Source: Fistulifera solaris (lineage: Eukaryota > Bacillariophyta > Bacillariophyceae > Naviculales > Stauroneidaceae). From it: a DNA stretch of 64,000 nt. Made by a program: the position numbers and the translations under genes. The notes under the pieces were generated by a model, which did no database searches, was not told the origin of the DNA, and saw only the letters and a list, made by a program, of their open reading frames with translations. The first letter of the stretch is position 1, and each line of letters starts with the position of its first letter. The stretch spans positions 1,612,001 through 1,676,000 of the forward strand of contig AP026164.1 in the NCBI GenBank assembly GCA_030295235.1, written 5' to 3'. Below, one piece after another: positions 55,679-64,000 of the stretch.

Positions 55679-56731
55679 CTACCAATGCAAAAGCGCAGCT
55701 CCGGCTTGCATGTACGGATGTGCAAAGTAAGCAGCTATGGTACCTCCAACTACCAAAAAGTAAGGTCCGCGCAGGAACTCTTTGTAGTAATCCGGAGGGA
55801 GCTCCTGCCGTCCTTCCCATATCGCCTGAAATGGCACTACCGATGTTTTGCTCTTTATGTACTCAAAATCTTCCCCATGCCGTGTTTGTAGTCGTCGATC
55901 CCCATGATAAATGGAAAAGGCATGATGAGCGACCAGAATCGCGGACGCCGCTACCGCTGTCGATGTTCCTAACCACAAAGTATGCGCAAAGCACCAAACG
56001 AATTGCCCGATGGCTTGAGGATGCCGTGTGATTCGCGTAATACCCGTCTCCCACAAATGCAGTTGTGGTGGTTGAATCGCAGCAATTTCCAACAAATTAA
56101 ATGTACTCGGGTACAGGAACAAGAAAGAGATAAAGTTGGCGATCCAAAGCGCGGAATGAATCCCCGGCACTTGCGTAACATCCCAGTATTGGGTTCCTTC
56201 GTGTGCGTGATTGATAAAGTAAGAGATACAAGACAGTGCCAAGGGCAAACTAACCAAGGCAAACAACACCCGCCAAGCACGTGCTCCTACCACTGGTTCC
56301 GCGTACGTGCGCAACCCCGCCAAGCCCGAATGAAAGATGGCAAAGACCGATAACATTCCCGTGACGGTAACAGCCGGGTCAGTCGTTCCGAGACTTGACT
56401 GAATGATGTTGAGAAAGGCATCACCACCGTGTGGTCCCGAGGGCCAGAACCACACGTATGCCACCAATGCCAGGACGGTCCCGGTGGCGACGGAAAATTG
56501 AATCCATTCAGTCAAGGACTGTTCTTCCAAAGAAAAAGCCGCCGCATCGTCTCCGACAAGTTCCTTTGTTTCTTGTTGTTGGATTGAAGCGAAAAGTGAT
56601 GATGTTGTAGGAAATGTTCGACCGGTGATCGTTGTCGGCGGACAAGGATGAGTCGTCGGATGATGAGGTATAAAGGCCTCAGCCGTCAGAAAGGCTCGTG
56701 CTATGAGTGCCAAAAACAGAATACGCTGCAT
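55679..56731 (-). CDS. ZISO: 15-cis-zeta-carotene isomerase (Z-ISO), plastid-targeted
   Basis: Isomerises 9,15,9'-tri-cis-zeta-carotene to the 9,9'-di-cis form in carotenoid synthesis; a heme-bearing NnrU relative in plastid membranes. The 350 residues begin with MQRILFLALIARAFLTAEAF then IPHHPTTHP, a plastid presequence. The membrane core shows VTGMLSVFAIFHSGLAGLRTYAEPVVGARAWRVLFALVSLPLA, SYFINHAHEGTQYWD, and the histidine-bearing ITRHPQAIGQFVWCFAHTLWLG and LVAHHAFSIYHGDRRL, the blocks of Z-ISO/NnrU, including candidate heme-ligand His. Length fits plant Z-ISO. Clean single exon. Confidence 0.9.
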   Translation of the reverse strand: MQRILFLALIARAFLTAEAFIPHHPTTHPCPPTTITGRTFPTTSSLFASIQQQETKELVGDDAAAFSLEEQSLTEWIQFSVATGTVLALVAYVWFWPSGPHGGDAFLNIIQSSLGTTDPAVTVTGMLSVFAIFHSGLAGLRTYAEPVVGARAWRVLFALVSLPLALSCISYFINHAHEGTQYWDVTQVPGIHSALWIANFISFLFLYPSTFNLLEIAAIQPPQLHLWETGITRITRHPQAIGQFVWCFAHTLWLGTSTAVAASAILVAHHAFSIYHGDRRLQTRHGEDFEYIKSKTSVVPFQAIWEGRQELPPDYYKEFLRGPYFLVVGGTIAAYFAHPYMQAGAALLHW

Positions 56732-57098
56732 GGTAGATTATCTTAAGTACACGGTTGAAAGCAAATGAAAGGAAGAAGATATTTAAATGTAATACTGATT
56801 TGACGAAAGATAATGTGTAGGAGTACTAGAGTCTACAAAGTTCAAGAGCCATTATTATCGTGAATTATTATCGTGATGTTCTTCGGTTCCATTATTATTT
56901 GGAGTGGTGAATGACGTACCTTTCGGCATTTTAGATGAGTACCGGTACGTGTTTTCACGATCCGAAAGATCCGCAAAGAGCGGCGCGGAAAAACGAAGAC
57001 CAGTCGCTTTTTGCGAAAAACCAGAAAAGATTGCAATCATCGGAGGATTACAAAAACGAGAGAGCTATTCTTTCGTCTTCGTTCTTACAAAGAGGAGC
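56732..57098. other. Intergenic region between Z-ISO and oligopeptidase B
   Basis: 367 bases between divergent starts. The oligopeptidase frame stays open back to about 56904 but lacks an ATG before 57099, so it is taken as leader. Two copies of the phrase ATTATTATCGTGA occur near 56850-56875. Confidence 0.4.
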
Positions 57099-59584
57099 AT
57101 GCTTGTTTCCTTTCAACACGTTTTATCCTTTCTCATTTTTTCCAACATTGGCTTTCTCCGTTCCGCAACGGCCTTTTTGGTGAAGAATCATCATCGCCAA
57201 CCGTACTCTCGAGCTTTCTCGACTGCATATTCCTTAACGACACTCCGAGGCGGATCTTCCTCTTCCAGGAATTACTTCATGTCGACTACAGCCACACCTC
57301 CCGTCGCACGCCGCGATGAAGATGCCGTTTATTACACGGGAGTCGCTCCTCTGGGATGGGATCTGAAATATCCTCGACAGGGCATGAATTCGCAAGAACC
57401 GTTGCTCGATCCACCGGTGGCGACACCCAATCCTTACGGATGGATGCGAGACGACAAACGCGACAAGGAAGAAGTGCAGCAGCATTTGCGAGCCGAGAAT
57501 GAATACACACAAGCTGTCACGCAGCATTTGGAGGGACTGCGGGAAGAACTGTATCAAGAAATGTTGTCGAGTATTCAAGAGACAGATTACACGACGCCTC
57601 GTCCAAATGGGGAGTACAGCTATTACACACGCACGTTTCAAGGAAAATCGTACACGGTGCACTGCCGTGCGCCGCGTCCTGTGGAAGATGGACTCATTGA
57701 GTGGGATGGTCTCGCGGAAACTCCCATATTGCCAGGTGAACAAGTGGTGCTCGATGTCAACGAACTGGCGGAAGGAAAGCCGTATTGTTCGACGGGTACG
57801 GTCAAACACTCACCTTCTCATAAGCTTTTGGTGTATGCAGCAGATTTCAGCGGAAATGAAATTTGTCAATTGTTTGTCAAGGATTTGACCACCGGAGAAA
57901 TCGTTCATCAAGATGATGACTTGGAAATTTACGGGTCGTTACGATGGGGTGCTGATGATAATACCATCTTTTTCCTAAAAATGGATGAAACTCAGCGGCC
58001 GTATCAGCTTTATCGCCGTACGCTGGATGGTTCGAAACCAGACGAGCTTTTGATTGAAGAGAAAGATGAACTTTTTTGGATGGGATGTTCCAAATCTTTG
58101 GACGGGAAGTATCTCTTTGTGCAAGTGGAAAGCAAAGAAACAGCAGAAGTTCATTATCTGGATCTCCACGACGCGTCCTCCACCTTGCAATGTATTGCCA
58201 AGCGACGACCGAAGGTTCTGTACGACGTCGAACATCGCAATGGGAAATGGTGGATTCAGTCGAATGTAGGCGGCTTGCCCAATATGGCTTTGTTTACGGC
58301 TCCTGCTGTCGCCAACTGCAAAGACCAATGGAACCTGGTGTCAGTTAAAGGTGCTGATGGTTCCACGAGAACTGCTTTTGATGGAGGTTACGATCGTTCC
58401 CTCGACAGTGTCACCTGCTTCAAGGAACATGTTGTTGCATACGGTCGAGAAGGTGGTTTGCCTCGCATTTGGATTCTCAGTGTACCATCAGATGCAGACA
58501 GTCTCACTGAGTCGAACGATGCTGTAGTAGCCAAAAGATGGAAGCACTACAGTTTACTGAAGATGCTTACGATGTGAGTATGGGGTCTCATGCCGAGTTC
58601 GACACGGACCAAATGATGGCGGTCTACGATTCTCTTGTGACACCGTCGCAGTCGCTGGAAATCTCCATGGACGATACGAGTCAGCGCAAAGTGATCAAAG
58701 AGCGTCTAGTCCCTGGATATGACAAATCCTTGTATGGTTGCGAGCGGACGACGGTGACATCACGAGACGGGGTCACACAGATTCCCGTTTCCATTGTGTA
58801 TCGCAAAGATGTCATGGAGAAAGCGAAGAACTATGGTACTCCGGTGAACGTGCACTTGTACGGCTACGGCTCGTACGGTAGTTCTGTGGAAGCCGATTTT
58901 CGTGCCACGCGGCTCGCCTTGCTGAACCGGGGCGTCGTGTACGTGATTGCCCACATTCGTGGCGGTGCTGAAATGGGTCGGCAGTGGTACGAGGAGCCTA
59001 ACGGTGCAAAGTATCTTTGCAAGAAGAATACTTTCAACGATTTTGTCGATGTGGGACGGTGGTTGGTAGAGGGTCGCAAGCTAACAACGCCAAATCTGCT
59101 TTCGTGTGAGGGACGAAGCGCTGGCGGTTTGTTAATTGGAGCCTCAATAAACCAAGCTCCTGAGCTATTCCGAGCAGCGATTCTGGGGGTACCATTTGTC
59201 GATGTCTGCTGTACCATGGCAGATGCTTCGATCCCCTTGACCATTGTGGAATGGGAAGAATGGGGAAACCCATCGGAGGTCAAGTTTCACAAATATATGA
59301 TGGAATATAGTCCCATGGAGAATGTGCAACAAGGAAAAAAGTACCCAGCTTGTTTGTTGACTTGCGGTCTTCACGATCCCCGTGTACAGTTTTGGGAGCC
59401 TGCCAAGTTTGCTGCAACTTTGCGTCATCTTCAAGGCCCGGATTCTGGTCCAGTTTGTTTGAAAACAGACATGAGTGCCGGACATTTTAGCGCGAGTGAT
59501 CGATATAAGTATTTGAGAGAGCTGGCGTTCGATTATGCATTCTTGTTGGATCAGGTCGGACTCTACACGCCAAAGAAAGAATAA
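57099..59584 (+). CDS. Oligopeptidase B-like serine peptidase (S9A), plastid-targeted
   Basis: Cuts short peptides after basic residues. About 828 residues from the first in-frame ATG. The presequence MLVSFQHVLSFLIFSNIGFLRSATAF followed by LVKNHHRQPYSRAFST is a clear plastid type, so it may clear transit-peptide fragments. The N-terminal propeller starts at about residue 85 (YGWMRDDKRD...), the hydrolase domain at about residue 530. Catalytic residues: Ser674 in CEGRSAGGLL (GRSAGG where bacterial enzymes have GGSAGG), Asp760 in HDPRV and His796 in SAGHF. The frame slips at GG 58540-58541, where GGG reads RWEALQFTEDAYDV; assembly error is likely. Confidence 0.9.
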
Positions 59585-60422
59585 ATTAGATGACTAAAGT
59601 TAACGACAGAATAAAATTTAGCTCTAGAAAGCATTAGGTGAAACAGATACCTACTAGATCTGCCGACTGAAACTCACGTGATTTTTGCGCCCACGTCCCT
59701 CTAGAGAGACATATCTTTCTACGTTAGTTAGATCACACTCCTACTTTGTAAAAGTCCAAGTCTAGCTAGAGACGGTATTTCGGCAACACGTTCCGAGTCT
59801 GTCACCTGAATACTCGTCAAAGAAAATCTTCTTGGTACTTTTTTTGATGATGGTGTCTTGATTGTTCCCCGTAAAGACGCGGCATTTCTATGATGGCAGG
59901 TGATCATGATTTTTGTGAGAAAAGATTCGATTGATTCGAGATCCATCATCATAATCACCTGTGCTCTCTCTGTGACACGGCAGATCGGTTTTGTTCCGAA
60001 TGAATGCGAGCTCTACGTACATTCCCAATGACACACAAAATTTGAACCTCGTGCCTGGCTTGAATTTTCGTGGCGGCGAAGGAAATTAACTGTACAAATA
60101 AAATTAATACACTTATGTGTATAGAATCAACGTTTCTGCGACATCACGATTGATTTGAATTTTGGCTCTGTGCGTTAGCCAGAAATGTGACCCCCGGGGT
60201 GGTGATGGCCTATTGCCCCCACGGTCGATGCTACGAGCCACACAAAAGTTCCCCCATCTCGTGGTCCCCAATTTCTCGAATCGATCGTCGAACTTTTGCA
60301 TTGTTGTCTCTGCTGAGAAACCACAAATCATCGTTTGACACTTACATCAAAACTTCAAAACGAATTTACGGTATTAAAAGAAAAGGGTATGTTTATATAT
60401 AACAACCAGAAACAGACCCACC
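59585..60422. other. Intergenic region, no feature recognised
   Basis: 838 bases. A 76-codon minus-strand open frame at 59728-59958 has a Met-rich start but no domain, so it is not called. Confidence 0.45.
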
Positions 60423-60668
60423 ATGACCACAGCTCACAACAAGCGAAGCCGGGATGTTGCCGTTTGTGCTCGTCCTCACAAGAAAGTCTTGCGCCGACTC
60501 TCTGTCTCGTTCAACGATAGTGTTGTGACACACCTTTTACCAAGTGTCACCCCCAGTGTGAAGCAAGTTTTGTTCTACAATCTCGACGACATCCGTCGTT
60601 TTCAGGAACAGGAGAAGAAACGTCAGGATGCCGAGGCAGCGCAACACTTGTTGCGCATGTTGGCGTAA
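60423..60668 (+). CDS. Small diatom protein with VSF...LFYNLDDIRRF motif
   Basis: 81 residues from an ATG in good context (CCACCATGA). The basic N-terminus (HNKRSRDVAVCARPHKKVLRR) leads to LSVSFNDSVVTHLLPSVTPSVKQVLFYNLDDIRRFQEQEKKRQDAE. A 'VxF... [LV][WF]Y...DI..F' element of this kind occurs in many diatom proteins of unknown role, so this looks like a stand-alone minimal member. It may be nuclear from its basic start; no function is known to me. Confidence 0.6.
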   Translation: MTTAHNKRSRDVAVCARPHKKVLRRLSVSFNDSVVTHLLPSVTPSVKQVLFYNLDDIRRFQEQEKKRQDAEAAQHLLRMLA

Positions 60669-61172
60669 TACAGAACGAAAGATGTTCTCCGAGCGACGAT
60701 ATCGTTACTACTATTTGGTTTCCTCGAATTTTTCTGCATTTGCGCGTCGTCAAATCATTTGCAAGACACAAATGAAAATTACATTTAGACTATATTAAAT
60801 TATCATATCATGTTAATCTATTTTCCACAATCTTTCGTACGCTTCTTTTTGGAAACGGCATTGCTTACTTGAGATCCTTCTCCTGAATAGCATTTACAGA
60901 CATCAAACTCAGACTAGTCAAATCTTGTCATTGGCCATCAGTTGTGATGTGGATGATCGGCCCTCTAGCTCGGAAGGACGATATGAAAAGATTCGAAAAC
61001 GATTCCTAGTTCCTAGACAAGACACACGCCAGGCAGTCCTAAAGAGGAATTCGGAATTTTACAAATCATCAGAAAACCAAATTGTTGGCCCATTTTTCCA
61101 CATTTTTCCTCATCATTATTTATTATTATTTAATGAATTCGACATAGTGCTCCTGAATAAAACTTGCATGCC
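60669..61172. other. Intergenic region, no feature recognised
   Basis: 504 bases. Open frames here lack ATG starts or domains. Confidence 0.45.
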
Positions 61173-62264
61173 ATGTACATCATCACACGAGATTCTATTC
61201 CGCGTAACCTGCGACGTTGCATTGCGGGTTACGAAGCCTTGCTCCGAGCTTCAAAGCAATCATCAATTACCCGTCGTTCCTTTTCGGAACGAAAGGCAAC
61301 CGGACCGGAACGGCGTAGACGATTTTACGTTCATGTCGATGTAGTATCGTGTCCTCCGGTTTGGGAGGAAAGAAATAAGCTTCACAAAGACAACAAGTCG
61401 ATGCAAGAGTCTCCTATTTCGGCGGGGGTTGACAATACCGACAGTGCATCCGGTGTCGCTCGCGGCGTTGACAAGCAACAACAATCTCATACGCTCCAAT
61501 TACGCGTTCCGGGATCGCACGAACCACTGAAGAACCAACTAAATTGGTTTACGATTCGACTGGACGAACGCCCTTTGAAGACGCCTTTAGGACACCCCCT
61601 CGCCGTCCCCTCGGAGACTTTGGCGTACGCCCTCGCAGCCGAATGGAATTGTCAAGTTGTCGATGTCATTAATCCCACGCAAATGCCACTCATGACCTTG
61701 GTAGCTACTTCCATTGATCAGACTGCGCAGGCTACCGATTTTTATCAAAACAACATTCTGCGGTATCTGCGTACAGACACGGTCTGTTACTGGGCCGACC
61801 CTATGGAAGAACGCAGCATCCATCGTCGTCAACAATCGGCTTGGAAAGATGTACATGCCTGGATCACTGAATGGAGTGGAGGATACGCTCCCGGTGTCGC
61901 CATGGGGCACGCCGAAAGTATGCTTATGGCAAAACAGAAACAATTGCCCCATCCTCCCCAATTGCAGCAAGCCTGTCACAATCTGGTGCATTCGCTCGAT
62001 GCTTGGCATTTGACCGCGTTGCACGCCATGACGATTGAAACCAAAAGCATGCTGTTGGCAATTTTTCTGTTACTGAGTAAGAGCGGAAGTATTAAAGACG
62101 TTGCCGCGGCTATGGAAGCCGCACGCGTGGAAGAAGAATTCAACATTTCAAACTGGGGTCTCGTGGAAGGCCAGCATGATTATGATAGGCTTAACGCTTC
62201 CATTCAGCTTCATGCGGCAATGCTACTGAAAGATTGTTTGGCGGCGGATAATTTTTCGTCATAA
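61173..62264 (+). CDS. ATP12: ATP12, mitochondrial F1-ATPase assembly chaperone
   Basis: ATP12 binds free alpha subunits during assembly of the F1 head. The 363 residues from the ATG at 61173 begin with an Arg/Ser-rich, acid-poor stretch (ITRDSIPRNLRRCIAGYEALLRASKQSS) fitting mitochondrial import. Family blocks: FTIRLDERPLKTPLGHPLAVPSETLAYALAAEW, MPLMTLVATSIDQT, LRTDTVCYWAD, SLDAWHLTALHAMTIETKSMLLAIFLL and EARVEEEFNISNWGLVEGQHDYD-like ending. An insert of about 40 residues (about 70-110) rich in Ser, Asp and Gln precedes the domain. Its client, ATP synthase alpha, is 40 kb away in this window. Confidence 0.93.
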   Translation: MYIITRDSIPRNLRRCIAGYEALLRASKQSSITRRSFSERKATGPERRRRFYVHVDVVSCPPVWEERNKLHKDNKSMQESPISAGVDNTDSASGVARGVDKQQQSHTLQLRVPGSHEPLKNQLNWFTIRLDERPLKTPLGHPLAVPSETLAYALAAEWNCQVVDVINPTQMPLMTLVATSIDQTAQATDFYQNNILRYLRTDTVCYWADPMEERSIHRRQQSAWKDVHAWITEWSGGYAPGVAMGHAESMLMAKQKQLPHPPQLQQACHNLVHSLDAWHLTALHAMTIETKSMLLAIFLLLSKSGSIKDVAAAMEAARVEEEFNISNWGLVEGQHDYDRLNASIQLHAAMLLKDCLAADNFSS

Positions 62265-62328
62265 AGTACGACAGACTAGTAGTGTAGTCACTTTAATTCT
62301 AGGTTAGTATAATCATAATGTGTGACCA

Positions 62329-64000
62329 TTAAGCCTGATCACTACGACGAGCATCTTCTACTAACATTTCGTGCCATATGTCAAAGGACCACAACCTTCG
62401 CTCAAAATGCGTAGCCATGATTTGCAAGGGTTGTCCATCCAAAAGTTCTTGAAGTCGGATAGCGCCTAAAACGGAACCGAGTTCCACCGAAAACTCATCA
62501 AAGTTGATGAGATGCTGAAGAAACTCAAATGTGTAAATTTTTGAACAATCCGTAACCGGTGTAGGACTGTTTTGCGAAAATAGTTTATCGAAAGCTTTCT
62601 TCCGAAAGCGGGCTCGTTGCATGGAAGACGTAGCATTCGACGTTTTGCCAAGAAGCGTTTTCGACTCTTCCTCTGGTTCCGATTGTGGGGCGTCAATTTT
62701 GGTCAGCGTCAATGAATCACTTTCCTCTACCACAAGGCACTGAGGAGTGCTGCCAAGGGGAGACATTGTAGAGGGATTTTTCGTGTCGATTTTGGCTTGC
62801 AGCTGTGGGGCAAAAAAACTTAGAACCTTTAACGCCCCGTTCAACATCCACTTCGGAGGCAATTTTCCACACGGTCGACTGAGCTCAAATCCCGTGAGAC
62901 ACTCAGTCCATCGAATATCCTTTCGAAAATGCCCACGAACGACAACTTGGTATCTACGGTTCATATTGGCAAAGTAGCCAATGGAGTCATCGTACTTTTG
63001 GGGCGTTGTTCCCTCGCTCTTTCTTAACCGAAGAAGCAAAGTTCCTTCAAAAGATCTGTGCAAAAGTCGGTCACTAAGCTTTCATCCGGTGTCTCATTCC
63101 CATTGTTAATAGGCAAAATCATACATTGGTCGCACATCATGACGTCGGGAGCATAACACGATCCTTCTGGCGATGATTCGGGAATTCCCCAATGTAACTT
63201 CAAATAAGTCGGCCATGTCAAAATTGATTTCTCGGCAGTCCATATGTATTCTGAGGATCCCGAAAATCGGATTCCTTTTATTTTCGTCCCACTTCCGGGT
63301 GTTGGGCGGAGCAGCAGCGGTCTCTGAGGCCAATGCTTCGGATCGAGCGCTGGTCTCGACTGCCTGCAGCAGACACACCGTTCTGATACGGATGGAAACC
63401 TTTCTAAATCTTCCGCAATCTCAATTTGTCCAGATGAATCCATTGTTTGTAAATGGATTAAAGTGCTATGTACATGTTGCTTTTTGGGTTTCGACGCGGG
63501 TGGTGGTGTTCCCTCGAGAATGTTATGACATCGGCTCTTGAACAGAGATTGCTGTAACGTCGATGGCGCCACCAAACGATCCCCCAAATCCGTGATATCG
63601 TCATCATCTTCGTCATCTCCCATCAACAAACTGGGTAATCCTTCTGCGAGTTGTGAAGCAAAGATACATTCAATAGACTCTTGTATTGTGGGATCATCCG
63701 GGAGAGTATTTTTTCTTTGATAAAGAGTATTCTCACCAACTGCATTAGATGATCCACATAGAAGTTCCAAGTAAGAATGCTGTAAAATAGCCGTCGCCCC
63801 GTTGAACGATGGTGCGTTTCGTATTTCGTCCTGACCCTTTGTATTGTCGTCGTTTCGATCTCCGGAAACTTTCGCTGTAGGAACGATCGTCGTCCGCATC
63901 ATGGCATCCGTCAAGTCTTTTTCAGTGTCTTCGGTCGAGCTCGTTTCTGCATCGATGCGTATACTGTGACGACTACTACTTCCACTTTTTCGTCTTCTCC
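62329..64000 (-). CDS. DUF1769-domain protein (N-terminus beyond window edge)
   Basis: A long minus-strand gene open to the right edge without an ATG, so its start is missing. The first part is acidic and Ser-rich with Cys pairs (CVCC, CDQC) that could hold zinc. Then comes FLHRSFEGTLLLRLRKSEGTTPQKYDDSIGYFANMNRRYQVVVRGHFRKDIRWTECLTGFELSRP, the DUF1769 signature, with a C-terminal helical region. DUF1769 proteins occur in fungi and algae; function unknown. The frame slips at AAAA 63062-63065 (plus strand), one base short, joining VTDF to LHRSFEG. Over 550 residues are visible. Confidence 0.75.

Noticed and set aside
60925-61344. 139-codon frame overlapping ATP12
   Set aside because: Overlaps the conserved ATP12 start in another frame and lacks an ATG and domain.

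Overview
The window looks like nuclear DNA of a diatom, most likely a pennate of the Phaeodactylum type. The reasons are intron-bearing protein genes with short GT-AG introns, many proteins that begin with a signal peptide ending in an 'ASAF'-like motif (the two-part plastid presequence of complex red-lineage plastids), diatom-specific protein modules, and a Copia retrotransposon of the diatom (CoDi) kind. I see no bacterial operons, CRISPR arrays, rRNA genes or convincing tRNA genes.

Layout. 1-8.4 kb: plastid-type Era GTPase (cut by the left edge), a three-exon clathrin heavy chain gene and a three-exon NMN adenylyltransferase. 8.7-19.5 kb: a helical-repeat organelle protein, a plastid Rieske protein with a long disordered repeat region, an EGF-like membrane protein, a Golgi-type sulfotransferase, a CCCH/WD40 protein, a D-glutamate cyclase-type protein and a Pro/Thr-rich membrane protein. 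19.8-26.7 kb: mitochondrial ATP synthase alpha, a BT1/FBT transporter, a small plastid protein and a NIT-domain (nitrate/nitrite-sensing type) protein kinase. 26.858-33.140 kb: a Copia/CoDi LTR element with identical-looking 419-bp LTRs and a 5-bp target duplication, inserted in the short promoter region shared by the kinase and pyruvate kinase. 33.3-46 kb: pyruvate kinase, ALG14, a DUF1995 plastid protein, plastid pyrophosphatase, a Gly/Ser-rich membrane protein, a SUMO-like-domain protein, a HAD-like pseudoenzyme, and TIM9 head to head with a mitochondrial carrier. 46-64 kb: alpha-arrestin, ribosomal proteins uS7 and uS10, Msp1, a tandem NmrA protein, Nopp140, Z-ISO, plastid oligopeptidase B, a small diatom protein, ATP12, and a DUF1769 protein cut by the right edge.

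Several genes serve the same organelle systems: plastid-targeted proteins (Era, Rieske, DUF1995, pyrophosphatase, Z-ISO, oligopeptidase B, HAD-like, BT1), mitochondrial energy and import (ATP synthase alpha and its assembly factor ATP12, TIM9 and a carrier, Msp1), and cytosolic translation (uS7, uS10, Nopp140).

A striking feature is that about a dozen otherwise healthy host genes, including ATP synthase alpha and pyruvate kinase, carry one or more single-base frame changes, nearly all in short homopolymer runs. I read these as assembly errors, not decay. The best biological leads are the NIT-domain kinase, the Rieske protein with its 144-bp repeats and long insert between cluster motifs, the GRDP-like/SUMO-like fusion, the HAD protein without catalytic aspartates, and repeated perfect TGACGTCA sites in promoters.
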